Shown: positions 16,489 to 25,972 of the stretch, in pieces
Layout of the letters: each line of letters starts with the position of its first letter
Numbering within the stretch: the first letter of the stretch is position 1
Assembly (NCBI GenBank): GCA_016222825.1
Contig: JACRQF010000014.1
Span: forward strand, 1-64,000
Direction of reading: 5' to 3'
DNA length: 64,000 bases
Source: Verrucomicrobiota bacterium
GTDB taxonomy: Bacteria > Verrucomicrobiota > Verrucomicrobiia > CAIQCK01
Program-made: the position numbers and the translations under genes
Notes under the pieces: generated by a model
The model's input: only the letters and a program-made list of their open reading frames with translations
What the model was told of the DNA's origin: nothing
The model's database searches: none

Positions 16489-19128
16489 CTACTTCATTCC
16501 CTCCCGGGCAATGAACTCCTCGATGTTCGCGCGTTCGACCGCTTCCATGCGGCGGCGTTTTTCGTAGTAGTGGTCGTAGCGGGCGAGTTCCTGCTCGGTC
16601 CACGCGTGCGCCTCCTTGTAGTCGCCACAGAACGGCACGAAGAGGTCAATCCACGCGCAGAGCTTCTCCATCTCCTCACGCGTGAGCGTCACGCCGCGGT
16701 GGCCACGCTCCAACATCGCGACCAGCTCACTCTTGGTGGAGCCGGCGAAATACGGCGGCAACATTGAGACCACCGACTGCGAGCCGGCCCAGTTCACCAG
16801 CCGGCCCTCGAACCAACCGCGGAACCGCTCGCAGCCGCATTCGGAGTCGGCTGGCTTCTTCTTTCGTCGCTCGTCGGGATACGACTGGGTCAGGACGAGA
16901 TACGCGTCGCTCCAGTTGCGTTTGGCGACGGCATCGAGAACCGGAGCGCCGAGAAGGCTGAAGACTTTCTTCGGGTCGGCGGGCGCGGAAGCGGCGGGCC
17001 GCTTGCGCGGGTCGGCGGAGAAAAGCTTCGCGGCGGCTTCGCGATCGTTGTGGCAGGAGACGCACTTGCGGTCGAGGATCGGCTGGATTTCCTTCGCGAA
17101 ACTGAAGCCGCGCGGCGAGCCGTAGAACGGTTCCAACGCCTGTGCGCCGGCCTTCAACGCGATGGTGGACCGCTGCGGCGGCGGCGCGGCGTTCTTGTTT
17201 TCGTGGCAGCCGACGCACGACTGGTTTTCGCCGGGCTGGAGCGTGCTCCAGCTCCGCATCGTCTGGACGGCGCGGCCTTTCTCGTCGAGCGCCTGAAAAT
17301 AGACCGGCGTGCGCGCAGGCACCGTGAAGAACGCCGAGCCGTCGTCGTAAACCTTCGCGTCACCGAGGACGATCTTCGCGTCCCACGCGCCGTTGCCAAT
17401 GGCGATGGGCGTGCTAATGAACGCCGCGCCGCCGGGTCCGCCGCTGCCGTTGCCGCCGATGACCGCCGCGCGGAAGTCGATCGCGACGACGCGGAGCTTC
17501 TTGATTGTGCCGCGCGGGACGCCTTCGAGGCCGGGGCCAGCGTGGATGTCTTGCATGTAGTAACTGCCGGTGGTCTTGCGATAGTCCACGAGGCTCGGCC
17601 TAAGCGCCGGCTTCGGACGCGCCGCGAGCGGGAACGGCTGGTTGCACGGCAGGTTGGGGTCGGAGACGATCAGTTCGCGCCGGCCGTCGAGCGTCATGTA
17701 ATAGATGCCAAAGCGCGCGGCCACGATGTCGCGCGGTTGCGAACGCTTTTCCTTTTCAAAATCCCGGCCCAGCGGCGCATAGGTGACGAGGAACTCCGTC
17801 TCGTTCAGCGGATACGGATACTGAAACAGCTCGCCCTGCTGCCCGTAGCTGTCAATGCGCTCGGCCTTTGTCTCACGCGCGGGCGCGATGAGTTGCGCGC
17901 CGGAGTTTTCCTCGCGGCCCTTCGACGGGTCAATCAGGCCAAGCTTGCCGGTCTGCGGCGAGTGGTGGCCGCAGAAGATGGCGACGAGCTTTTGCGAGCC
18001 GGGAATTCCGCGCGCGTGGGCGATGGTGGTGGGAAACCAGGAGTTGTTGCCGTAAAGCGCGGCCTGCGCCGTGCCATCGGGGTTCATCTGGAAAAGACCT
18101 TGGGGAAAAACCTGCCCGCGATCGTTGTAATCCCAACGCGTGTAGGTGACGCGCCCGTCGTCGGTCATCGCGGGATAGACCGTGTGGACCTGGTCGAAGC
18201 CGAGCCGTCGCAGATAGCGGCCGTCCTTGTCGCAGGTGTAGAGGTTGCTCACCTCCGTCGTGAAGCAATCCACCGTCTGCACGCAGCGCGTGGAGGAAAA
18301 GACGATGTCGCCGTTCGGCAGGTAACACGGCTCGTAGTCGGCGAAGCCGAGGCCGGACGTAATCTGGCGGATACGCCTCGTGGCCACGTCCATTTCGTAA
18401 AGATGGTAATCGTCCTCGTTGAGCGACTTCTTCCACGCGAACAGCACGCGCCGGCCATCGTAGGAAACGGCGGGGTCGCGGATCGCGCCGGTCGGATCTT
18501 CGAGCAGCGTGCGTGCCTTGGCGCGCGTGCCGTCCATCTCCAGCAGACAGAGCGAGGAGCCGGGGTGAAAATGCCGCTCCGCCTGCGCATCGGACTGGCC
18601 CTCGGTGTAGGCGAAGAACGACGGGCGGATCGTCTGGTGTTTGGTGAAGACAATCTTCGGCGACTGCGCGAGAACGGTCTTGAGCCGGATGGCGCGTCGC
18701 TGTTCGCAGAACTTGATGTAGAGGCTCAGCCAACGCGGGTCGTCTGGCGGGGCGTTACAGCGGCAGAGCGCATCGAGTTCCTCGCGGCCGGCGCCAAGCT
18801 CCTCCAACGCGCGGGCGATCATCTTCTTTTCGGCGTCGGCGTTGCCATCGGCGGCGAACCAAGTTGGGAAATCGAGGCCGCCGTCCTGGATCGCCCAGTC
18901 CCATTCGACGGGAAAATCACGTTCGACTTGCTCCCAGACCACCGCCATCTCGTCTTTTTGCTTCTTCACCGGCAACACAGCCGCCTTCAGCGCCGCGCGC
19001 GAGGCGAGCATCGTTTCCGGCCACGTGGCTCTCTTTGAGTAGAAGGCCGGCGTATCCGCGGCGATGATGGAAGCAACGAGGCCCGGTAACAGCCAAAGAT
19101 ACGTTGTCCAGATCGTCGCCAGATTCAT
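16489..19128 (-). CDS. TolB-propeller cytochrome-like protein, hydrazine-synthase-alpha-like
   Basis: 879 residues with a signal peptide (MNLATIWTTYLWLLPGLVASIIAA). A TolB/PD40-type beta-propeller follows a helical domain (about residues 180-480; blades SYDGRRVLFAWKKS, YLPNGDIVFSSTRC, PAMTDDGRVTYTRWD). The C-terminal part has two c-type haem motifs, CVGCH and CVSCH. It also has TVPARTPVYFQALDEKGRAV, a stretch typical of proteins annotated with the hydrazine synthase alpha-subunit middle domain. Likely a periplasmic redox protein. No anammox gene set is nearby, so hydrazine synthesis is not implied. The ROK kinase follows one base after its stop. Confidence 0.8.
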   Translation of the reverse strand: MNLATIWTTYLWLLPGLVASIIAADTPAFYSKRATWPETMLASRAALKAAVLPVKKQKDEMAVVWEQVERDFPVEWDWAIQDGGLDFPTWFAADGNADAEKKMIARALEELGAGREELDALCRCNAPPDDPRWLSLYIKFCEQRRAIRLKTVLAQSPKIVFTKHQTIRPSFFAYTEGQSDAQAERHFHPGSSLCLLEMDGTRAKARTLLEDPTGAIRDPAVSYDGRRVLFAWKKSLNEDDYHLYEMDVATRRIRQITSGLGFADYEPCYLPNGDIVFSSTRCVQTVDCFTTEVSNLYTCDKDGRYLRRLGFDQVHTVYPAMTDDGRVTYTRWDYNDRGQVFPQGLFQMNPDGTAQAALYGNNSWFPTTIAHARGIPGSQKLVAIFCGHHSPQTGKLGLIDPSKGREENSGAQLIAPARETKAERIDSYGQQGELFQYPYPLNETEFLVTYAPLGRDFEKEKRSQPRDIVAARFGIYYMTLDGRRELIVSDPNLPCNQPFPLAARPKPALRPSLVDYRKTTGSYYMQDIHAGPGLEGVPRGTIKKLRVVAIDFRAAVIGGNGSGGPGGAAFISTPIAIGNGAWDAKIVLGDAKVYDDGSAFFTVPARTPVYFQALDEKGRAVQTMRSWSTLQPGENQSCVGCHENKNAAPPPQRSTIALKAGAQALEPFYGSPRGFSFAKEIQPILDRKCVSCHNDREAAAKLFSADPRKRPAASAPADPKKVFSLLGAPVLDAVAKRNWSDAYLVLTQSYPDERRKKKPADSECGCERFRGWFEGRLVNWAGSQSVVSMLPPYFAGSTKSELVAMLERGHRGVTLTREEMEKLCAWIDLFVPFCGDYKEAHAWTEQELARYDHYYEKRRRMEAVERANIEEFIAREGMK

Positions 19129-19150
19129 TCAGCGCCTTTGATACTTTGCC

Positions 19151-19528
19151 TTGCGTGGCCGGTCAAGACCGGCAGCGGCCGAGATGCTTGGGCGGATGGG
19201 TGGTCTGAAGGGTGGGAAGGCGCGGGCAAAGGCACTTTCGGCGTCAAAGCGGGCAGCGATTGCGAAACTGGCGGCTATGGCGCGCCGGCGCAGCGTGAAG
19301 TTCGTGGACGCGGCGGGGCTGGCGTTGCCGTGGCAGCCGCATCTCTACTACAGCAAGTTCAACTTCAGCCGCGGCACGCTGCTGGTGTCGTTCGACCTCC
19401 GCGGCGGGAAAGGCGCGCTGCCGACGATCGAGTGCCGCGACGCCAGCTCGCCGTATCGGGTAAGCCCTTGCGTTTCAACTCAGGCCGACGCTGATTTCAT
19501 CACCCAGTTCGCCGCGTTCTTGCATTAA
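19151..19528 (+). CDS. Small basic hypothetical protein
   Basis: 125 residues. The N-terminus has a basic Gly/Lys/Ala stretch, RMGGLKGGKARAKALSASKR, resembling the short KGGKARA...R..IAKKAA motif found in several small bacterial proteins of unknown role, followed by a beta-rich half (YYSKFNFSRGTLLVSFDLRG). A start at Met12 (19184) is possible. It lies alone between the divergent cytochrome-like gene and gltS. Nucleic-acid binding through the basic N-terminus is only a suggestion. Confidence 0.5.
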   Translation: MRGRSRPAAAEMLGRMGGLKGGKARAKALSASKRAAIAKLAAMARRRSVKFVDAAGLALPWQPHLYYSKFNFSRGTLLVSFDLRGGKGALPTIECRDASSPYRVSPCVSTQADADFITQFAAFLH

Positions 19529-19568
19529 AGGATGGACAGGCGGGACGCCTGACCTACTCTAGGCGCGC

Positions 19569-20864
19569 ATGGACAGCGCCCACGTCGCAACTCTCTCCGC
19601 CTGGTGGCCGGTGGTGTTGGCGGTTCCCGTTTTGCTCCTTGGCGAGGCGCTGGTGCGGCGGATCCGGATTCTCTCGCGGTTCGACATTCCTGCGCCGGTG
19701 GTGGGCGGACTGCTTGTATCGCTTGTTATCCTCGTGGCGAACGCGTTGGGTGCCTGGCCGTCGCAGTTCGCGCTGAAAGTGTCAGCGAAATGGTGGACGT
19801 GGCTGGTGAGCACGGAGCCGGAATGGGCAGGGGCGCCGGCGAAGAACGTGAATCTGCCGTTCCTCGTGGGCTTCTTCACCTGCATCGGGTTGAACGCCAG
19901 TTGGGACTTGGCGCGGCGCGGCAGTTGGCAGGTGGTGCTCTTCCTCGCGCTGGCGACGGTTCTCGCGCTGGTCCAGAACGTGGTCGGCGCGGGACTGGCG
20001 AAACTGCTCGATGTCTCGCCGCTGTTGGGCGTGATCTGTGGCAGCGTAACGCTGACCGGCGGCATCGGCACGGCAATGGGGTTCGCGGCGGATTTCGAGA
20101 ATGCCGGACTCTCGAACGCGGCGACCGCGGGCATGGCGGCGGCGACGTTCGGCCTGGTCGTGGGCGGGCTGATCGGCGGGCCGGTGGGCGGCGGGTTGAT
20201 CCGCCGGTGGGGTTTGAGGTCCACGGCCTCTCCGGCAACACATCTGGAGGATGCGGGCACTCGCGCGTCGGGGATTCTCCAAGACCTGCGCGAGTTGGCG
20301 GGTTTTGGCGGGGGTGCGCTCGCGCATTTCCTGCTGATCTGTTTCTGCATCAAGGCGGGAAGCTGGGTGAGCTATTTCATCCAGCAGTCGGGGCTGACGT
20401 TTCCGGTCTATATCGGCGCGATGCTGGTCGGGCTGACGTTGCGCAACGCGCTCGACCTCGCCGGCGTGCGGGTGATCCAGACGGAGGTTGTGGACACGTT
20501 CGCGTCGGCGCTGCTCGGGTTGTTCCTCGCGGTGGCGATGATGAGCCTGAACCTGATCGAACTGGCGAACGCCGCCGTGCCGATGCTGGTCATCCTGTCC
20601 GCGCAGGTGGCGGTGATGGCCGCGTTCGCGTGGTGGGTCACGTTCCCGTTCATGGGGCGCGATTACGACGCCGCGGTGATGGCGGGTGGTCACTGCGGGT
20701 TCGGGCTGGGCGCGACGCCCAACGCCGTGGCGAACATGAAGTCGCTGGTCGAGCGTTTCGGGCCGGCGCCGCGCGCGTTCCTGGTGGTGCCGATTGTCGG
20801 CGCGTTCCTGATTGATTTCACCAACGCGCTGAACATCACGGTGTTTCTGAATCTGCTGCGATGA
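19569..20864 (+). CDS. gltS: Sodium/glutamate symporter GltS-type
   Basis: 431 residues, about ten to eleven membrane helices. Imports glutamate with Na+. Two inverted halves carry the re-entrant motifs CGSVTLTGGIGTAMGF and GGHCGFGLGATPNAVANMK. The first normally reads GGHGT in characterised GltS proteins; here the His is Ile. The C-terminus PIVGAFLIDFTNALNI is typical. No neighbour suggests a pathway. The gene is a clean full-length family member. Confidence 0.88.
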   Translation: MDSAHVATLSAWWPVVLAVPVLLLGEALVRRIRILSRFDIPAPVVGGLLVSLVILVANALGAWPSQFALKVSAKWWTWLVSTEPEWAGAPAKNVNLPFLVGFFTCIGLNASWDLARRGSWQVVLFLALATVLALVQNVVGAGLAKLLDVSPLLGVICGSVTLTGGIGTAMGFAADFENAGLSNAATAGMAAATFGLVVGGLIGGPVGGGLIRRWGLRSTASPATHLEDAGTRASGILQDLRELAGFGGGALAHFLLICFCIKAGSWVSYFIQQSGLTFPVYIGAMLVGLTLRNALDLAGVRVIQTEVVDTFASALLGLFLAVAMMSLNLIELANAAVPMLVILSAQVAVMAAFAWWVTFPFMGRDYDAAVMAGGHCGFGLGATPNAVANMKSLVERFGPAPRAFLVVPIVGAFLIDFTNALNITVFLNLLR

Positions 20865-21068
20865 AGGCTTGCACCCGCCCGCGCCCGGCGTTTTCCGTTG
20901 TCAGGGGTCAAGGATAAGGCGGGATTCCGTCGAACCTTCGCCCGGCTGATGGCATCGTCGGTTGCATCACGGTGCCATTAAGCCTGAGCGGGCCTCGTTT
21001 GTGCAGTTACAATTCTATGACGAAGACTTTGCGGACAGGTGAAAGTCAGAATTGGCTGGATGCCTGCC
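20865..21068. promoter_or_regulatory. Convergent intergenic region with an orphan PHO-box-like repeat (21006-21027)
   Basis: The 204-bp gap lies between the ends of gltS and the isomerase. It contains GTTACAATTCT then ATGAC eleven bases later (21006-21021), almost identical to the repeat at 38381 before the porin. No gene starts next to it. No clear terminator was found. Confidence 0.3.
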
Positions 21069-21977
21069 CTACTTTGCCGTCAGCGCGGCGGAGAGAACCG
21101 CGAAACACTTCTTCGCGGCGGCGATGGGGTCGTAACCAGGCTTGTTGAAAATCTGGCCGCTCACCTCAACGACGGCGGGGCCGTTGTAGCCGAGTTGCTT
21201 CAGCAGTTTGAAATAGGCGGCGTAATCCGTCTTTCCTTCGCCGGGAAGGAGGAACTGGAACTTCTTCGCGTCGCCGGTGGCGTCTTTCAGGTGGATGAAG
21301 CGCGTCTGCGGCAATAGCGCCTTCAGGCTGTCGGCGAGCGGGACGCCCGCCAGTTGGAAGTGGCTGTAATCGTAGGCGACTTTGACCGCCGGGCTGTTGG
21401 CCTTCCCGACGAGCCAGAGCAGACGCTCCGGCGAGTTCACCGCGCTGCCGACGTGCGCCTTGACCGCGAGCGTCAACTTGCCGGTCGCAGCGACTGCGGC
21501 CCACGATTGCAGGTGCTCGGCCATGCGGTCCTTGATGTTGTCCCATTCGGCGGGTTTGCCGCCGAGCACTGTCTCGGCGATCGGCTGCTGGAGCGCGAGA
21601 TCCTGGGCGAGTTGGGCGGCGGCTTTGAGAGCGTCGAGGTTCTTGGCGTGCGCGTCGTCGTTTGCCGTCAGGCTCAAGTTGAGCATCAGCGCGGAGACAT
21701 CGAGCCGCAGCGACACGAGCCGGCTGCGGAGGTTCTTGCGCGCGTCGGCGGACAGAAGCTTCGGCTCGGTCGGGAAGCCGGGGTTGAGGGCGAGTTCGAC
21801 GTTGCGGTAGCCGATCTCCGCGCACGTGCGCAACGCTTCGTCCAGCGGCACGGTCTTCATGCCGTAGAGGCTGAAGCCGAGACTGATGCCACTGCCCGCG
21901 GCGCGCGATGCAGGCGCGAAGGCGGCGAGGGCGGCGGCGGTGGCGGTTTGCTGAAGGAACTGGCGGCGGGTTTGCAT
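21069..21977 (-). CDS. Exported sugar phosphate isomerase/epimerase-like TIM barrel
   Basis: 302 residues with a Tat-like N-terminus (MQTRRQFLQQTATAAALAAF, ending PASRAA). AP-endonuclease-2-like barrel with Asp in VAYDYSHF, His in FIHLKDATG and Glu in AVVEVSGQ. The first metal ligand, usually Glu in a LA.E.H motif, is not obvious: the segment reads LAVKAHVG. Catalysis may therefore be altered. It starts 19 nt after the stop of the propeller gene 21997-23247 and is probably co-transcribed with it. Confidence 0.82.
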   Translation of the reverse strand: MQTRRQFLQQTATAAALAAFAPASRAAGSGISLGFSLYGMKTVPLDEALRTCAEIGYRNVELALNPGFPTEPKLLSADARKNLRSRLVSLRLDVSALMLNLSLTANDDAHAKNLDALKAAAQLAQDLALQQPIAETVLGGKPAEWDNIKDRMAEHLQSWAAVAATGKLTLAVKAHVGSAVNSPERLLWLVGKANSPAVKVAYDYSHFQLAGVPLADSLKALLPQTRFIHLKDATGDAKKFQFLLPGEGKTDYAAYFKLLKQLGYNGPAVVEVSGQIFNKPGYDPIAAAKKCFAVLSAALTAK

Positions 21978-21996
21978 GAGGTCGTCTCCTGATGGG

Positions 21997-23247
21997 TCAA
22001 TTCTTCTTCCGGTTTGCGCGGAGGTCGAAACAGAGCAGTTGTCGCTCGTTGCGGACGTAGAGATAGCCGTCAGCCAGCACGGGCGCGATGTAGCTGGGCC
22101 GCTGCGGGTCGAGAACCTGCGCGGTGCAGATAATCTCGCAGCCTTTCGGGGTCAGTCGCGCGAGCATCAGCAGGCCCCATTCGTTGAGGATGATGAACTG
22201 CCCGTTGGCAAAGATCATCGAACAGCGGGTGAGCTTCGGCTGCTCCCACATCAACTTCCCGGTTGCCAACTCGACGCAACGGAGCGTCGTGCCTTCTTCG
22301 TGGCGACCGTTGAAGCCGTAAAGGTAGCCGTCGCGGAGGATGGAGGTGGCCCAGTGGTTGGACATCACTTCGTCGCGCCAGACGACGTCATAGCCGTCCT
22401 TGCGCACGCGCAGCAACGCGCCGCCGGTGTGGTAGGACGCCGAGACGAATACGCGGTCGCCCGCGATGACTGGCGAGGCGGCGTTGACGGATTCGTGGAG
22501 CTTCGAGCGAAACGGGAAGCGCCAGAACAGCTTGCCGTTCGACGGATCGAGCGCCACGAGGCCGCCGCGCCCGAAGATGAACGCGTATCGCTGTGCGCCG
22601 ATGGTCGCGCATATCGGCGAGGCGTAGCTCGCGCCTTCATCAGTGGACTGCCAGACGGTCTTGCCGGTATCGCGGTCGAGAGCGACGACGCCCGCGCCGT
22701 TGGGGCCGCCGGCGTTGACGATCAGCAGATTGCCTTCGAGCAACGGCGAACTGCCGACGCCGAAAAAGTTCTGCGGCACGGCGAGTTCATCGTTGAGCTG
22801 GCGCTGCCAGACCACCGCGCCGGTCTTTGCGTTGAAGCAGCAGAACTTTCCAGCCGCGCCGAAGGTGAACACCTGGTCGCCCGCCACGAGCGGCGTGCAA
22901 CGCGGGCCGCCGTTGTAGCCGTAGCGGTCCACGTAGTCGGTGGGATAGGCGGCCTTCCATCGCGGCGCGCCGGTAGTAGCGTCGAGGCACTCCAGCACTT
23001 CCTCGTTGCGGATGCGGTGGAACAGGAACATCGCGCCTTTAACGATGGACGGCGCGCTGTAGGACGCGCCGACATCCATTTTCCAAACCACCGGCGGCCC
23101 GCTCTCCGGCCAGCTTGTCACGAGATTCGTCTCCGCCGAAACGCCGTCGTGCGTCGGCCCCATGAAGCACGGCCAGTCGTCGGCCACGGCCACGCCGCAG
23201 CACGCCGCCAGCATCACCCAGCAAACCACGCGAGTCATCGTCCGCAT
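21997..23247 (-). CDS. Secreted PQQ-type beta-propeller protein
   Basis: 416 residues from the ATG at 23247 (23238 is possible). Signal peptide RVVCWVMLAACCGVAVADD. The mature protein starts with DDWPCFMGPTHDGVS, the W.....GP..DG opening of this family. PQQ-like blades follow: LDATTGAPRWKAAYP, FNAKTGAVVWQRQL, LDRDTGKTVWQSTD, LDPSNGKLFWRFPF. It ends with YLYVRNERQLLCFDLRAN. Periplasmic. Enzymatic or scaffolding role not resolvable. Upstream, 23248-23549 holds no gene and is the likely divergent promoter region shared with the pckG operon. Confidence 0.85.
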   Translation of the reverse strand: MRTMTRVVCWVMLAACCGVAVADDWPCFMGPTHDGVSAETNLVTSWPESGPPVVWKMDVGASYSAPSIVKGAMFLFHRIRNEEVLECLDATTGAPRWKAAYPTDYVDRYGYNGGPRCTPLVAGDQVFTFGAAGKFCCFNAKTGAVVWQRQLNDELAVPQNFFGVGSSPLLEGNLLIVNAGGPNGAGVVALDRDTGKTVWQSTDEGASYASPICATIGAQRYAFIFGRGGLVALDPSNGKLFWRFPFRSKLHESVNAASPVIAGDRVFVSASYHTGGALLRVRKDGYDVVWRDEVMSNHWATSILRDGYLYGFNGRHEEGTTLRCVELATGKLMWEQPKLTRCSMIFANGQFIILNEWGLLMLARLTPKGCEIICTAQVLDPQRPSYIAPVLADGYLYVRNERQLLCFDLRANRKKN

Positions 23248-23549
23248 AAGAGGCCGGCAGCTTGGCACAGCGGGATTCTTCCGGCCAAGACAAGATTTGC
23301 CCCGACCGTAATCGTTGGCAATGCAGGCGCCGATTGCGGCAGGCGGACGGTGGAACTGCTTCGACGTCGCGGGTTCTTCGCAATCGTAAAATCTTTGCAA
23401 ATCACATTTGACATCCAGTCTTGAATCCATAGAGTTTCGCGTCCGCACGCAGGTCCGATGAAGGCCGTTCGCGGTCGTCAGCAGGACATGCAGCGACAAT
23501 CTGAGACAGTGAGTTGGGAACAACGCGTTTGAGGTTCCCCAAAGCACAG

Positions 23550-23584
23550 GCCAGCAGGCGCCCGATGGGCGTGCTGGCTTTTTT
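23550..23584 (+). terminator. Intrinsic terminator in the pckG leader
   Basis: GCCAGCA (23550-23556) pairs with TGCTGGC (23572-23578), and CGCCC (23559-23563) with GGGCG (23567-23571), with a GAT loop and a two-base bulge, followed by six T. It lies 29 nt before the pckG start. No + strand gene ends here, so it must terminate a leader RNA. This points to attenuation of pckG or to a small RNA starting in 23250-23500. Confidence 0.75.
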
Positions 23585-23612
23585 GTTTGTCCGTAAGCGA
23601 AAGAACAGAACT

Positions 23613-25412
23613 ATGGTGACATCGAACGCAAAACTCCTCGCATGGGTCGAGGACGTGGTTCAACTCTGCCAGCCGGCCCGTGTGCATTGGTGCGACGGCA
23701 CGCAGGAAGAATACGACAGGCTCTGCAACCTCATGGTCAGCGCCGGCACCTTTACGGCGCTTGACAAGAACCTGCGACCGGGCTGCTTCCTGGCGCGGTC
23801 GCATCCGAGCGACGTGGCGCGCGTCGAGGACCGGACTTACATCTGCTCCGCCTCGAAGGAAGAGGCCGGGCCGACAAACAACTGGGCCGACCCCGCCGAG
23901 ATGAAAGAGAAGCTCAAGGGCCTCTTCCGCGGCTGCATGGTCGGACGCACGCTCTATGTCATCCCGTTTGCGATGGGGCCGCTGGATTCGCCGCTTTGCA
24001 AGATCGGCATCGAATTGACCGACTCGCCATATGTAGTGGTGAACATGCGCATCATGACGCGCATGGGCCGCGCGGCGCTGGAGAAGCTCGGCGCGAATGG
24101 CGAGTTCATCCCGTGCCTGCACTCGGTGGGCGCGCCGCTGCACAACGGCAACCACGACGTGCCGTGGCCGTGCGAGCCGGACGTATCGAAGAAACACATC
24201 GTCCATTTCCCGGAGGAACTCTCGATCTGGTCCTACGGCTCCGGCTATGGCGGCAACGCTTTGTTGGGCAAGAAATGCCTCGCGCTGCGCATCGCGTCGC
24301 TGGCGGCGCGCAAGGAGGGTTGGCTGGCGGAGCACATGCTCATCCTGTCGCTGACCTCGCCGCAGGGAAAGACGTATTACCTCTGTGCTGCGTTTCCGAG
24401 CGCCTGCGGGAAGACGAATCTGGCAATGATGCAACCGACGTTGCCAGGCTGGACGCTGCGCTGCCTCGGCGACGACATCGCGTGGATTCGCATTGGCAAG
24501 GACGGACGGCTCTACGCAATCAACCCTGAGACCGGTTTCTTCGGCGTCGCGCCCGGCACGTCGCAGAAGTCCAACCCCAACGCGCTGAAGGCTGTCGCGC
24601 GCAACACCATCTTCACCAACGTTGTCCTCCGCCCCGAAGGCGACATCTGGTGGGAGGAGATGGGCGTGCCGCCGCCGGCGAAGGGCATTGACTGGGAAGG
24701 CAAGGAGTGGTTCTCCGGCAACTGCCGCAAGGGCGCGCACGCCAACGCCCGTTTCACCGCGCCGGCGGCGCAGTGCCCGGTGATTGACCCGAAGTGGGAC
24801 AACCCCGAAGGCGTGCCGATCTCGGCGATCCTCTTTGGCGGGCGACGGCCCTCGACCATCCCTCTCGTCAACGAGGCGTTCGACTGGGAACACGGCGTGT
24901 TCCTCGGCTCGGCGGCGGGCAGCGAAACCACCGCCGCGGCGATCCACCAGGCCGGCGTGCTGCGGCGCGACCCGTTCGCGATGCTGCCGTTCTGCGGTTA
25001 CCACATGGGCGACTACTTCGCGCACTGGCTGTTGTTAACGCAGCGGACTGACCGCGCGAAGCTGCCGAAGGTTTTCTTCGTGAACTGGTTCCGCAAGAGC
25101 GGCGACCGCTGGCTCTGGCCGGGCTTCGGCGAGAACAGCCGCGTGCTGAAGTGGATCTGCGAGCGCATCGAGGGCACGGGCCATGCCGTGGAGACGCCCA
25201 TCGGCAATCTGCCGGCACCCGGCGCGCTCGATCTCACTGGCCTTGATTTACCAGCAAACGACGCGGCAGAACTGCTCGCGGTGGACACGGAGGGATGGAA
25301 GAAGGAGACGCGCGACATCGCCGGTTACTACGCGAAGTTCGGCGACCGCCTGCCGGCAACTCTCGAAGACCAACTCCGGAAACTTGATCAGCGATTGAAC
25401 ACCGCAACGTGA
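23613..25412 (+). CDS. pckG: Phosphoenolpyruvate carboxykinase (GTP)
   Basis: 599 residues, the usual length of GTP-dependent PEPCK. Converts oxaloacetate and GTP to PEP, CO2 and GDP in gluconeogenesis. The kinase-1a loop [13 protein letters not shown] and the kinase-2 motif LGDDIAWI are intact. The guanine-binding and lid regions ([21 protein letters not shown]) are present. The ATG at 23613 ([12 protein letters not shown]) was chosen because upstream codons run through the leader terminator. It is first in an operon with tight overlaps: its TGA overlaps the GTG of the next gene. Confidence 0.97.
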   Translation: MVTSNAKLLAWVEDVVQLCQPARVHWCDGTQEEYDRLCNLMVSAGTFTALDKNLRPGCFLARSHPSDVARVEDRTYICSASKEEAGPTNNWADPAEMKEKLKGLFRGCMVGRTLYVIPFAMGPLDSPLCKIGIELTDSPYVVVNMRIMTRMGRAALEKLGANGEFIPCLHSVGAPLHNGNHDVPWPCEPDVSKKHIVHFPEELSIWSYGSGYGGNALLGKKCLALRIASLAARKEGWLAEHMLILSLTSPQGKTYYLCAAFPSACGKTNLAMMQPTLPGWTLRCLGDDIAWIRIGKDGRLYAINPETGFFGVAPGTSQKSNPNALKAVARNTIFTNVVLRPEGDIWWEEMGVPPPAKGIDWEGKEWFSGNCRKGAHANARFTAPAAQCPVIDPKWDNPEGVPISAILFGGRRPSTIPLVNEAFDWEHGVFLGSAAGSETTAAAIHQAGVLRRDPFAMLPFCGYHMGDYFAHWLLLTQRTDRAKLPKVFFVNWFRKSGDRWLWPGFGENSRVLKWICERIEGTGHAVETPIGNLPAPGALDLTGLDLPANDAAELLAVDTEGWKKETRDIAGYYAKFGDRLPATLEDQLRKLDQRLNTAT

Positions 25413-25972
25413 ATCCGCAGCCGGCCATCTTCCTGGACCGTGACGGGACGTTGATCGAAGACCGCGGCCACTTACGCTCAACGGCGGAGGTGGCGTTCTT
25501 CCCGGCGACCGTGCCCGCGCTGCGGCGGTTGCAGCCGCATTTCCGGCTCTTCATCGTCACCAACCAGCCCGGCGTCAGCCTGGGTGAGGTGACGATGGCG
25601 GACGTGCAGCGTGTCAACGACCATGTCGTGGCCCGTCTCCGCGCGGCCGGCGTCGAGATCGTGGCGGTCTATTGCTGCCCCCACCAGCGTTCTGAAGGCT
25701 GCGCGTGCATCAAGCCCAAGCCGTTCTTCATGGAACAGGCGGTGCGCGAGCACGGTGTGGACTTGGGCCACTCGTTCACGGTGGGCGACCATCCGCACGA
25801 TGTTCATCTGGCGTGCAACGCCGGCGCAACCGGCATCTTCGTGCTCACCGGCCACGGCATGAAGCATCGTGACGAGCTTGGAGCGGACGACGTCGTGGCG
25901 AAGGACATCGAGGAAGCCGCCGACATCATCCTGCGGCTGCGTAGCGAAAGGAGCCATGCAACAGCTCATTGA
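25409..25972 (+). CDS. HAD-IIIA phosphatase, GmhB-like
   Basis: 187 residues starting at a GTG overlapping the pckG stop (GTGA). HAD motif I is [11 protein letters not shown] and motif II is VTNQPGV. The zinc loop [17 protein letters not shown] matches the C.H...C.C..KP pattern of D,D-heptose-1,7-bisphosphate 7-phosphatases, and TVGDHPHDV is motif IV. GmhB dephosphorylates heptose bisphosphate for LPS core. HisB-type histidinol phosphatases share this loop, so the substrate is not certain. Its 3' end overlaps the carbonic anhydrase start. Confidence 0.85.
   Translation: MNPQPAIFLDRDGTLIEDRGHLRSTAEVAFFPATVPALRRLQPHFRLFIVTNQPGVSLGEVTMADVQRVNDHVVARLRAAGVEIVAVYCCPHQRSEGCACIKPKPFFMEQAVREHGVDLGHSFTVGDHPHDVHLACNAGATGIFVLTGHGMKHRDELGADDVVAKDIEEAADIILRLRSERSHATAH

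Noticed and set aside
16489..19128. Evidence for anammox metabolism
   Set aside because: Only a distant HzsA-like domain is present; no HzsB/C, hydrazine dehydrogenase or nitrite reductase genes are in the window.
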